Shown piece after piece: positions 1 to 10,476 of a stretch of DNA of 64,000 bases. Position 1 is the first letter of the stretch. Each line of letters opens with the position of its first letter. The DNA is from Trogon surrucura (taxonomy: Eukaryota > Chordata > Aves > Trogoniformes > Trogonidae), in contig CM036617.1 of NCBI GenBank assembly GCA_020746105.1, forward strand, positions 43,491,898 to 43,555,897, read 5' to 3'. A program made the translations under genes and the position numbers. The notes beneath the pieces are model-generated. The model did no database searches. It was not told the origin of the DNA and saw only the letters and a list, made by a program, of their open reading frames with translations.

Positions 1-887
1 AGTTGATTACTTTTCATGTGGCATAATACAACAATCAGGGAATATAATTGTAACATTCACAGAAAGATATGATGTACTTGCTGTAGGTTTTAAAAACATA
101 AGATTAATGAGAGAGAAAAGCTTAAACAATCAATGCTCCCCTGTAGAAAACATGAGTTCTATTTTATATACAGAATAAGGCAAATACAAAAAAAAAAATA
201 GAAAATAAAAAAATTGTTTTAAATGCTCCATGTTTCATATGGAAGAGGGTAAAATACGTATGCAAACAGCGAGAAATGTATTAAAGCAATGTTTACAAAT
301 ATTTGTTTAAGTTCCAGACAGGTGTTTTCTTTAACAGCTTTCAGACTACTTTTATTTGCAAATTATAAACATTCACAGGAACAACTTTTTTCCTGTAACA
401 GTGTTTGTGGGAATACCATCTTTTTATGTAGATACGTACTCATATGAGAAGAAAGGCATTCACATATGGACATAGGTATTTGATACGTGCTGTTTGCTGT
501 TCTCTACCATTCTCTTTACAGTCAACCCTACCAGGAACAGAAGTAAGACCGTGTGATGGTGATGACTAATCATATACAGCAAATTCTGAGTAACCATAAG
601 AAACAATCCACAGGCTGCAATTGTTCACATTTACTGTCTACTGAACAATTAAAAAAATATAAAAAGTCTAAATATTGAAAAATCTATTAGTAATCAATTG
701 CAAAAGTGAGCTATTTTTTACCCTAGTGATTTATTAGTTTTAAGGAACTTTTTGCATTTCTTTCATATAGAGCTTTTCTGGCTTGGTCTCCTTGGGGAAT
801 TTGCTTTGACAATAATATGAAAAACTGTGAAATTGTGAGCTCACATCTTACATTGTATGAAGGTGTTGTGTGAAATTAATTATATAT
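1..887. other. AT-rich non-coding stretch, nothing recognised
   Basis: No open frame of note and no repeat family that I recognise. There are short A- and T-runs only. Confidence 0.5.
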
Positions 888-1021
888 AGAATCATAGAAT
901 CATAAAATGGCCTAGGTTGGAAGGGACCTTAGAGATCATCTAATCCAACCTCCCTGTCATGGGCAGGGACGCCTCTCAACTAGATCAAGCTACTCAAGGC
1001 TCTGTCCAACCTGGCCTTGAA
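888..1021 (-). mobile_element. CR1: CR1 LINE 3' end, SINE-partner subfamily
   Basis: The plus strand starts with the inverted CR1 tail (agaatcatagaatcat), followed by the conserved block ggttggaagggacctt and agatcatctaatccaacc. The element is therefore on the minus strand and 5'-truncated after about 130 bp. Read in the sense direction, the part from tgatctagttgagagg to the tail is nearly the same as the tails of the two SINEs at 10038 and 36340, so this is the CR1 subfamily that likely supplied the SINE tail. A run of A's directly follows the truncation point. Only 3' UTR is present. Confidence 0.9.
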
Positions 1022-4000
1022 AAAAAAAAAAAACAACAAAACAACACAATGTCTGATTTACTATTCTAGTTCACTTTTGGAGTTTAAAACATATTTACAT
1101 GTGAACATGTCCATTACAGTTCTTTTTTCAAAATTCCCATATGAAACATTTTGTGTCACAAGAAGGTAAGATTTCAAGAACAAATCTAACTAAGCATTTA
1201 AAGTATATCCTTAACTTAAATATGAATAATGACTGATTATCACTTTGCTGTATGGAGCTGTGAAATCTTTTTCCTTTTTTTCTCTCTTTTTTTTTTTTTT
1301 TTTCCATAGGAATACAATTTTAAATTTCTCATAGCTTTTGTATATTATATTAAGTTTGTGATTCTGCTTTTTCACCACTGTTGTTAGTATATCCTCGACT
1401 AATGTTTTCTGCTGCTATTGTTCTTCATAATATGAGCATTATTGTACAGAAGTTAAGATAATAAAACTTGTGTTGGATTTTTTTTTTATATGACTTGGTT
1501 TGCTGTGGGGTTTTTTGGTATTTTTATTCTCTAAGCAATATCCATTCATCAGAACGTGAAGAGCAGCATAAAAACTAATGCCTCAAGAACCAAACAAACA
1601 TATTCTGAAAACAGGGAAGAATGAAAAAAATTAATTGTATGAAATTATGACCAAATTGAATTAAATCTTTTAATTGATTTGGTTCATCTCAGGTGTGAGC
1701 CTCATATTTTCTTTGATTTGATCCATTAACTAATCTATTAAAATATTAATTTTGTTGATATCTATTCAAATCTGTAATATAAGAGATATCCTTCAAAGCT
1801 GAAGATATTTGACAAGGCTGGCTGTGTCATCCAGTATATTTCAAATTCTAGTTCTTAAAATCCAATATTAAAGCCACCAAGAACTGAAGAGAAGAAGGAA
1901 TACTCAAGAAAATACTGATTTTATATATTTTGTCAACAAATAAATCTTGAAAACTGAAATGTAAATTGTCCCTCTTGATGACAAGAACAAGATATGAATC
2001 AGGCATATATGCAATAGTGTATATGAACACTTAACACAAAGAACACAAAGATCTGTTTCTAAGTATTTCTGTCTCATTATTGGATTTTGGTGTAGACTTT
2101 AATTTCTCAGTAAACTAATAAAGCACTTTGAGGAGAAACGAGATTTTTGCAGAGGAGATGCACATGTTTTTGCCAACAGCATATGTATCCAAGAGATAAT
2201 ATAAGTCATAGACTACTAGATAATAATATAACCAAAAAAATTAGCAATTCTGACTGTTATGCACTAGCATTTCTAAGGTAATTTTACCTGGTTTATGTAA
2301 GTAATAATCAATATTTATTATACTAATCCACTAAAACTGCCCATCACTTCAAAGTGAAATATTTGTGACTTATGTTTACAGAGTCAAAATGAATTGCTTT
2401 ACAGTGGTAACTCATTTCAGTTGAAATTTATTCCAGGTAAACTGCCTGTTGAAGAGTGAAATTTGAGTTGCAAATGCTGCAACAACATAACTTCTACAAT
2501 TTTTTATAAGAAGGAACATTTCTAATACTCAGTATGTGCTTTAATGCATGCACTGAAGGTTACCAGACCTCTGCATTGCCAACACTAAAAACAAGAGTAA
2601 ATATAAAAGGAATAAATTATATATCTGTGCTAAAACATATTTGCAATTTTTGCAATGTCTGGAAGTTCTCAAAAACTTGGAAAGAAGGGAGCATTCAGTT
2701 GTGTTTTTTTGGCAAAATGAAATTATGTGGCAATTTTTAGAATAAATACTTATTGTGTACTTACCTATAAATGTGACTAATGAAGTAAGAATACTGAGTT
2801 GTGCCATTGTGCAAGGTAGAGAACGTAGAAGCAAGGTGGTTCCTAGTGTTGGCTGCATGTTTTTATTGACCTTGCAAAAAAAAATCATCCCACTCATTCC
2901 CAATATAGAAGACACAGAAAGTACATTTGTTTTCTAAGCTGGACAATACAAATTGTCCATCAGCTCTCTTTAAAAAGATAGAAAACAAGCAGAGAGATGC
3001 CTGTCTGCTTCAGAGAATTTGTGATCACCAAATACACATAAATCTATTTGACCTGCACTGGGCCTTATCAAACAAATTAACCATCAGTCAGCCTTCTCTG
3101 ACCATGGTTTTCACTATTGCTTTCATTGACTACCTGTGCTTTCTACAGGCAGAATCTTTTGCCCTCTGACTAATCACTTGTATAATGACTCGTGTTTTCA
3201 GAAGTCTTGGCATCTAGAACATCTGGGGCACTAGAACATGACAAAATAATAGTACTAGAAATTTTTTAAGAGGCAAAATGGTATTGCTTTTTTAATTGTG
3301 TAGAATATGGCACAATCTAGCTTTAGTAACACTGAATTTTGTAATATTCAACTGCTCTGTCATGAAATATTTTGCAATATCTTGTAAATTTGACATGATA
3401 GCACTTAAATTTATAAATAGGTCTTAAGTCAACATTTATTTTATCACAAACTGTTCCTGTATAACCTCTGAACCTGAACACACGGGTTTGGTTATAGCTC
3501 TTAGTATGTGGAATCCCTCATGATTATTGTCAGAATAGTGTCCTGCAGGGCTCTTGTGAAAAGGTTAAGCACTTTATTAAAGTTATACCCTCAGTCTTGA
3601 CTTCCACACATAACCATTTTATTGAAACTAAGTAACTTACTTTGTATTTATTTTAAACTGCTGCTTTCCTTAGTCAATTTTTATTTGGTGATTAAATACT
3701 AAGATAAGTTAATGGCTTTCACTTTGATAAATTATCTCGTTATGAGTATATATCTTCATGATCTGGCATAGGTAAAATTGGTGGTAAATGACATTTTTTT
3801 TTACACAAAAATTACTTGCATTTAGAAAACCAATTTTTAGAAAATAATATCTATTCCGTCAAAGACAACATTGCAGAGACGGTGGAAAAATTTATAAAAA
3901 AAAATCAGTCTGAAGGTAGAGAAATCACCTTCGAATACTGATGTTTCTTTCACAATTGCTCATAGTGCATTATGATCTGAAACCGTGAAAACCCTAACAT

Positions 4001-4187
4001 TTCTTGTAAAGTCTTGTCACAGATGAAAAAGCAGCTTAAAATGTGAATGCTAACATGGCAGATAACTGGGTGTATGCTTGTCTCAAAATTTTGATATAAC
4101 TTTTACTTGGGAAAAGTGGCATGTCTTGAATCTCTCAAGCTGGCAACAACACGAGACAGAACAACTGGTCAGGAGGCTGATCATATA
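1022..4187. other. Non-coding stretch, no recognised repeat
   Basis: It begins with an A-rich run next to the CR1 end, and a T-run lies near 1287-1303. A 124-codon minus frame at 2541-2915 and small plus frames around 2534-3169 have no recognisable domain and their amino-acid makeup looks like chance translation of AT-rich DNA. No splice-bounded exon can be argued. Confidence 0.5.
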
Positions 4188-4560
4188 TTGTGATTTCAGA
4201 CTTTGACTAGTTAGATTTCAGAAGAACTAGTCTCTGAAAGAAGGGGAAGATCTTGGCTGAAGGGAAGATCTGGAATGTAGGGGAAGATCTCAGAGATCAG
4301 AGAGCCGAGCGGAGACAAATGCTGGGGGGTGGCCAGTGACTTTGGCCAGTAAACACAGGAGGCTGGTGACTTTCCTGAATCATTAGTGACATCCCTGCAG
4401 GGAAGGGATGTCAAGACCTATGGAACATAATGCTGGAGGGGAGTGAATAAGTGCCTGAGTGAGTAAAAATTAAGCAAAAGCTCAAATGTGCTTGGTTAAA
4501 AAGATCCTCAGGATCTATACCCACTGTGGTTTGTAACTTACTCTGTCCTCACCCATTACA
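4188..4560 (+). repeat. Possible degraded LTR or unclassified repeat
   Basis: This block is richer in G and C than its surroundings. It carries three copies of GGGAAGATCT (4244-4253, 4262-4271, 4281-4290) spaced 18-19 bp apart, like duplicated enhancer units in an LTR U3. A hairpin with perfect 9 bp arms follows (GACATCCCT at 4388-4396, AGGGATGTC at 4404-4412). The block could begin at TGTGATTTC (about 4189) and end at CCCATTACA (4560), giving TG...CA ends. I do not recognise the family and see no clean target duplication, so the boundaries and class are a guess. Confidence 0.3.
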
Positions 4561-5400
4561 GATCTTTAGAGTGTAACGTGATCTGTCTGACCTAAGTAGA
4601 CATCTACGTCATAGTTATTTTCAATAGGTGAGACTGCTGTGCCCAAATTTCCCTGTTTCTCCCTATTAACTATTCAAAACAAGAAGTTCAGGTACATCTA
4701 ATGAAAGACAGACTGGTTACACCCTTAGTGATATAATTGCTCGTTCAAATATATAATGTTGATGAGCTTTCTAGTTCTGAAAATACAGGCTGAAAGGTGA
4801 AATTTATTAGTTTCCAGTTAGAATGAAACAAGAACTTTTCAGATACCTAATACGGTGAAGAATTTTCTGAAAAATCAGTACCTTCCAAAAGTGTGAAAAC
4901 AGATTACTATAATTTGAAATATGATCAGATATATAATATTTGGATGTAGAGATCCTGGTAGATAGCAAATTAACTCTGATGCAGAAATGTATATAGGGTA
5001 GCATTTTACTCATTCAGAGCTTTAACTGAAGCTCAGAAACTAACTACTGCATGAATAATCACTTCTTATTTGTAAGAGGGGAGAAATTATGTTTCATAGG
5101 TCCTGTCCAAAAATGGTCTTCAAATGAATAGTACTTTCTCCATTTATTTTGATGGATTACTATTAGATTCTTAAGCACTGCAGTTTTAAACTCAGTGTCG
5201 TGTTTTGATCCGGAAGCCTTTTTTGTAATGAAGTATCTAATCGGAAATTCACATTTGGTTTAAGGTTTCAAAGTAGTAATGATCAGCTCTCACAGCTCCC
5301 AGCTTTAGCACTCCTCTTGTCTTGTTTCATTCCAGTCAGTTATGTAGGTTAACTAACATCAAAATTGCTCACTTATTCCCAGAAAACTCAAAAAGAGCTG
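4561..5400. other. Non-coding stretch, nothing recognised
   Basis: AT-rich sequence between the possible LTR and the family A LTR. The 68-codon minus frame at 4807-5013 has no recognisable motif. Confidence 0.45.
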
Positions 5401-6186
5401 TGTCGTGGGTTAGGGCTGGGCCGGCTCCCAAGAACGAACAGATTCTCTCTAACCCCCTCTTCCCCCCTCTAAACAGGAAGGAAAAAGGCATGAGGCAGAG
5501 AGACTTATGGGTTAGAAAAGAAAAATTAAAATGGCTTTAATGAAACAATAATGGAAATAGTAGTGAAATGATAAAAAAATGAAGAACTATACACAACTTT
5601 ATATAAGCTCGATATCGAACCCGACTCCCCCCTGACAGAAATCCCCACTGATGCTGCAGAGCAGGAGGCACTGGGGAAGCCCCAGGCTCAGCAACAGTGG
5701 GAGCTGGATACAGGGAGCTGGATTTGGGAACTCAGGATCCGGATCAAAAGCAGGAGATTGGACAGAGTCTTCCCTGAACACTGGCCATTGCAGAAAAAGG
5801 GAAAGAATCTCTCGTGATCACTCAATTTACACTAAGTATGACATATATGGAGTGGAATACTCTCGTTGGTCACCTGTCCTGTCTATTACCCCCCGGAGGT
5901 GCCACCTTTTACTTCCTTGTGACCCCTCTCACTACCCGGCACCCCCAGCGTGGCACACAAGAGCCAGCAGTGGCCTTGGTCACTATAGGAATCAGTATAA
6001 GCAAGAGCCTTTCTGCATCCCAGTCCCAGGCAGTAACTGTAAACATCAGGTGTTATCACTGCCAGTAGCACACACTGTCTGCAAAAACATGCTGCTGACT
6101 TCAGAACATGCAGCCTTTTAGAAGAGACTAAACTAGAAAGTAAAAATGACTAAACAGAATTGCGTTTTTTAGCTCAAACTAGGACA
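5401..6186 (-). mobile_element. Solo LTR, ERVL-like family A, copy 1
   Basis: The 786 bp block runs from TGTCGTGGGTTAG to a plus-strand end in AACTAGGACA, which gives TG...CA ends with a short inverted repeat. It aligns along its whole length with 42390-43265 on the same strand and, inverted, with 54184-54979. Those three copies define the family and its boundaries. The sense strand is minus: a candidate poly(A) signal ATTAAA lies at 5536-5541 and a TATATAA sequence near 5600. The flanking pentamers AGCTG and AGAGG match only partly, so the target duplication has decayed or the edge is off by a few bases. No internal retroviral sequence adjoins it. The 156-codon frame inside (5651-6121) is not a gene. 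Confidence 0.82.
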
Positions 6187-7349
6187 AGAGGATAAAAAGT
6201 GAATACATTGACAAGAACTTTTGCTGTTGAATCAGTAAGTGGCACTCAGATATCTGGGTGAGTACTGACTACTATTTAAACTGCTCTGGTTATTTTGGCA
6301 CAGCGTTTACCATCTTCATGTTTAGAAATAGATTTTATTTTTTTTTGTATAACATGGTGTATTTTGTGGATCAGTCACAATTACAAATATTCTACGTGTT
6401 CTTTCTTCATCTGTGGATGAAAGCATCTCTAGGATGTCAAAAATTTTATAAAAGATAGTCAGATTTTTTAATTAGCTTTCGTTTTTAAGCTATACTGATA
6501 CAAATTGTTTCTTCTCTGAGCCACAGTTTCTCGCTACTAACTTTAGATGGAAGCTGTCTTATCATGCTTTGATTACTCTAATTCCCTTCCAACATTCCAT
6601 AAGAGAGGAAGAACACAGACAAAAAGTTATGACTTTTTTCATATTCCTTAAATTTTCCTACTACCCAATTATAAAGGATTCCCTCCTTCTTCTTGTAACT
6701 GAGTTCTGAGTAATGACTCAGTACACTGTGAAACATCCTTCCTGTTTTCTCTTTCCATGCACATACATAATACATATATATTATGCTTGATTCTTTCCTA
6801 ATTTGACACAATTTTCCTTTGTTATTTTTCTCTAATTCCATTAACAAGCATGAAAGAAGAAAAGAAGCCTACTTGCTTTAAATAATAATACTAAAAAAAG
6901 GTTTTATATGTCTTTTTGCCCCAGGAACAATTTTAACAACTTCTGTTCCAAATTGCTACCAGAGATTGACTAGTACAGATAACTGGTACGCAATGGTCAT
7001 AATCTCTTTCTGTATAGTTCCAGTTTAGGCCAGCATATGTCTATGCCTTTAGATAAGAATGCTATTAAGTTCTGTAAATTCATGTAGATCCAAGGCAGAT
7101 CTAACAAAAAGGTTTTTGTGAAAACGGCAGGCAAACAGAACTGTGTGAAAATAGCTTCAAAGCCTTCAGATATAATTTATTGCAAACTGTATTTTTCTGG
7201 GGTAGCTTTGGCCTCAGGCCTTGCAGATTGCAAGAATATTCTGAGAAAGACTGATTACAGGTAGACACCTGGGTTTTGAGAGTATGGTATGTAGGAGCTC
7301 ATATAGAGAGGTTATAAAGACAGCTGAGTAGGTTACTAGCCTATTAAGC
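6187..7349. other. Non-coding stretch between two LTRs
   Basis: No recognised repeat or gene. The minus frame at 6578-6847 (89 codons) is Lys-, Tyr- and Ser-rich with no motif, and is taken as chance. Confidence 0.45.
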
Positions 7350-8441
7350 TGTATTAGTTTTGCATGACAAGATTTTGGTAGTGGCAAGGCTAGACAGATG
7401 AATTCTGTGAGTAGTTGCTAGAAGTTTCCCCCAGGATCAATCAAGCCAATTCCAGCTGGCTCCAAGATGGAGCTGCCACTGGCCAAGGCTTAGCCTATCA
7501 GTAGTAGTGGTAGAGCCTCTGGGCTAACATATTTAAGAAGGAGGGAAAAAATTACTGTGCAACTAGATCCAAACAAGAGGAATGGGAAAATGTGAGAGAA
7601 ACAACTCTGCAGACACCAAGGTCAGTGAAGAAGGAGAGGAAGGAGTTGGCCCTGTAACCTGTAATGAAGACCATGGTGGGGTAGTCTGTGCCCTTGCAGC
7701 CCACAGAGGTTGACGGTGGAGCCTGACAGTGCACCTGTAGCCTGTGGAGGATCCCACACCAAAGCAGATGGATGCACCTGAAGAGGATGTTGCTGCATGA
7801 GAAGTCCACCCTGGAGCAGACTTCTGGAAGGACCTGTGGCCTTTGAAGAGAGGAGCCCACATTGGAGCAGATTTACTGGCAGGACTTCCACCCTGTGGGA
7901 GACAGACTCTGGAGTAGTCAGTTCCCGAAGGACTGCAAGTCTTGGAAAGGACCCAAGTTGCAGCAGTTCATGAAGAACTGTAGCCTATAGGAAAGATTCA
8001 TGTTGGAGAAGTTTGTGGAGGACTGTCTCGTGTGTCAGGGACCCCAAGCTGGAGCAGGGGAAGAATGTGAGATGAAAGGGTTGACAGAAACTGTGTGATG
8101 GAAGTGACTGAAACCCCCATTCCTGTCTCCCACCACTGAGTAGGAAGAGATAGAGAAACTGGGAGCAAAGTTAAGCTTGTAAAAAAGGGAGAGTTGGGGT
8201 GAAGTGGTTTAAGTTTTGTTTTTGTTTCTCATTATCCTAGTCTGATTCAATCAGTAAGGCATTGAATTGATTTCCCCAATTTGAATCTGTTTTGCCTGGG
8301 ACAGTAATTGCTGAGTGATCTCCCTGCCCTTATCTCAACCCACAAGACTTTTGTCGTATTTTCTCCCCCATACAGTTGAGAAGGGAGTGACAGAGTGGCT
8401 TTGATGGGTACCTGGAATCCATCCAGTGTCAATCTACTGCA
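7350..8441 (+). mobile_element. Solo LTR, ERVL-like family B, copy 1
   Basis: The block begins TGTATTAGTTTTGCATGAC and ends near GTCAATCTACTGCA. It matches the second copy at 58885-59843 over its length, including the motifs GCCACTGGCCAAGGC and AACATATTTAAGAAGG. The sense strand is plus. A TATA-like TATTTAAG sits at 7530-7537. The poly(A) signal intact in copy 2 (AATAAA) is mutated here. The middle part is built of diverged GGAGCAG-type units ('tggagcagacttctggaagga' style), so several overlapping open frames appear, none of them a gene. The 5 bp flanks (TAAGC and TAAAT) are only partly alike. It is older than the family A copies judging by the number of differences. Confidence 0.82.
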
Positions 8442-9741
8442 TAAATAAATGAGGTATGTAGTCTTCCAAGATGGAACCCAGAGTCAATCTTCCCACAGAG
8501 CCAACATTTACCTTTTTCCTTGTCCTTTAATTCATGAAAAACCATTCCCTTGTGGAACCAGAGTGTTTGAAACAGTCTTCTCTCTTTCCCATAACTCAAA
8601 ATTGTGTTAGGTAAGGTAATCAATTTCGTATAAGTTGTGGGAGTTAAATCATTTCCATCAAACTTGCAGATCTCTAATAATACAAATCCCAAAACTTTCA
8701 AATTAATTAATTAATTCTTTACAAGAGACAAAAAATACTATCAACTCAGAATGAACATCACATATTGTAAGATTGATCAAAGAGACAGCAGCAAGTATAA
8801 TATCTGCTCTTTGAAAGATTGAACTCTTTCGTGCAAAGATATTTTAATTAGAAAGTTTCTGGTTTTGCTTTGTAAAATACCACTGCATAACTTGAAAATT
8901 TACAAAATAAATTAGGAGTGTGAATAGAAAGCAAAGTAGTGTAAAAATTCCATAAAAATAACTTGAAAGAAAAGCATTAGATTTTGGGCTTTATGAAAGA
9001 ACATAAGCAGAAATGAAGTCAGAAACTAGTGAATATGTAATACAATTCACTGTGAAGAGGAGAAAGGAAAAAAAATGGAACCTGAAACAGAATGCATATC
9101 AGCTGACTTTATGCATTTGTGTTACAATATCTACATTTACATTACTCATCTTGCTTCCTTTCAGAGTCAATAGAAAAGGATACTTCAAGATGTCATTAAT
9201 CTCAACTTAACACACCTGTTTAATGAGTCAATCATTGAAGTTGAATAGATATCTCCAGGAACATACGATGTAAATTATTTGAATAAGGCAACCATCTTGC
9301 TCTTTTCATCGTACAGAAAACAAACTGAAAATGCTTAAAATCTGTAACTATATGAGTGAAGATCCAGTCTACTTAAATCAGGCATCCAGCTCTCTTGACT
9401 GATCAAGCCAAAATGAAGTGACAAGTACCTACCTAACCTGAAAACAGGTTTGCATAACCTTATTCCAAAGTCTGGTACCAAACAGAGTGTCAGTTTTCAG
9501 AAAGGTGATGGTAGGATTACATGATACTTTAGCAGTTAGGAATACATTTCTATGTATAGGGGCAGGATTCAGTTCCACAAGAAACAACTCACAGCTAAAA
9601 GAATCTAAATCTATATGGAACTGAAAGGAGATGCCCTGAGGTAGCTTCGGTTGCCAGTAAGTAAAGCACAGCTAATCTAAAGCAATATCAGACATCTTTA
9701 TTTGGGCATTTCTACTCTCCTTGTGAGTAAATTCCCACTGG
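8442..9741. other. Non-coding stretch between LTRs B and C
   Basis: AT-rich with a short AATT repeat at about 8701-8716. The minus frame 8429-8701 spans the LTR edge and is not coding. No repeat family recognised. Confidence 0.45.
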
Positions 9742-10037
9742 TGTTGTAGTTTAACCCAGCTGACAGCTAAACACCATACAGCTGCTTACTCACTTTCCCC
9801 TACCAGTGGGACAGGGGAGAGAATTGGGGGAAAAAAAAAAGTAAAATTCATGGGCTGAGATGAAGATAGTTTAATAGGACAGATAAAGAATAATAAAAAT
9901 TTCTTAAAAGAATAAGAATGTACAAAAAAAGTGATGTACAATACAGTTGTTTAATATCTCTGACCAATGCCCAAACAGTTCCTCAGCAGTGGTCCCCCCG
10001 CCAGATTTTCCCCTAGTTTGTATACTGTCATATTTGA

Positions 10038-10218
10038 GAGCTGGTTTAGCTCAGTGGGTTGGGCGTGGTGCTTGAAACACCCAAGGTCACGGGTTCGGTT
10101 CCCGTTTGGTTCTCACGTGTTGCCTGACCTAGTCGAGAGGTGGCGTCCCTACCCACAACAGGGAGGTTGGATTAAAATGATCTCTAAGGTCCCTTCCAGC
10201 CCAGGACATTTTATGATA
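10038..10218 (+). mobile_element. tRNA-Ile-derived SINE with CR1 tail, copy 1 (TguSINE1-like)
   Basis: The first ~75 bp look like a tRNA-Ile gene: ctggtttagctcagtggg carries the RNA polymerase III A box, and ggttcggttcc at 10092-10102 is the B box. The tRNA fold is degraded: the acceptor ends no longer pair and the anticodon region reads cttgaaac. From gacctagtcgagagg the sequence is the 3' end of a CR1 element (aaggtcccttccagccc ... ttttatgat). A tRNA-Ile head plus CR1 tail is the plan of the passerine SINE family TguSINE1 (recalled, not searched). It would have been copied by CR1 reverse transcriptase. It sits inside LTR family C, just upstream of that LTR's TATA region in the LTR sense. 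Confidence 0.87.
10092..10102 (+). promoter_or_regulatory. Pol III B box of the SINE
   Basis: GGTTCGGTTCC fits the B box consensus GGTTCRANNCC with one change. Together with the A box about 45 bp upstream it would form the internal type 2 promoter. Confidence 0.7.
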
Positions 10219-10476
10219 TAGTATGGAATATCCCTTTGGCCAGTTTGGGTCAGATGTCCTGGTTGTGTCCACTGTTAGCTTCTTGCGCATCCTCAGTCTA
10301 CTCACTGGTGGGATAGAGTGAAGAGCAGAAAATGCCTTGATTCTGTATAAGCACTACTCAGGAACAAATAAAACATCAGTGTGTTAACAATATCAGTGTA
10401 TTCTCATTGTAAATCCAAACCACAGCATTATGCCAGCTACTGGGAAAGAAATTAACTCCATCCAATCCAAACCACA

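Larger units (their letters stand above)
9742..10476 (-). mobile_element. Solo LTR, family C, split by a SINE
   Basis: The outer parts 9742-10037 and 10219-10476 match a common avian LTR that I know from memory: plus-strand start TGTTGTAGTTTAACCCAGC, then acaggggagagaatt, and after the SINE ggaatatccctttggccag and acatcagtgtgttaac. Transcription would run on minus: ATTAAA lies at 9870-9875 and a degraded TATA region (gtatac) near 10020-10025. Without the SINE the LTR is about 555 bp, and the flanks rejoin as tgtcatat plus gtatggaatatccc. No exact target duplication of the LTR is visible, which fits an old copy. Confidence 0.8.

Noticed and set aside
7552-7891. Overlapping minus-strand frames of about 100 codons
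   Set aside because: They lie antisense in LTR family B; the same kind of frames appear in its other copy at 59068-59507.
10038-10112. A genuine tRNA-Ile gene
   Set aside because: Acceptor ends and anticodon arm are degraded and the sequence continues directly into a CR1 tail, so it is a SINE head. The same holds at 36340.
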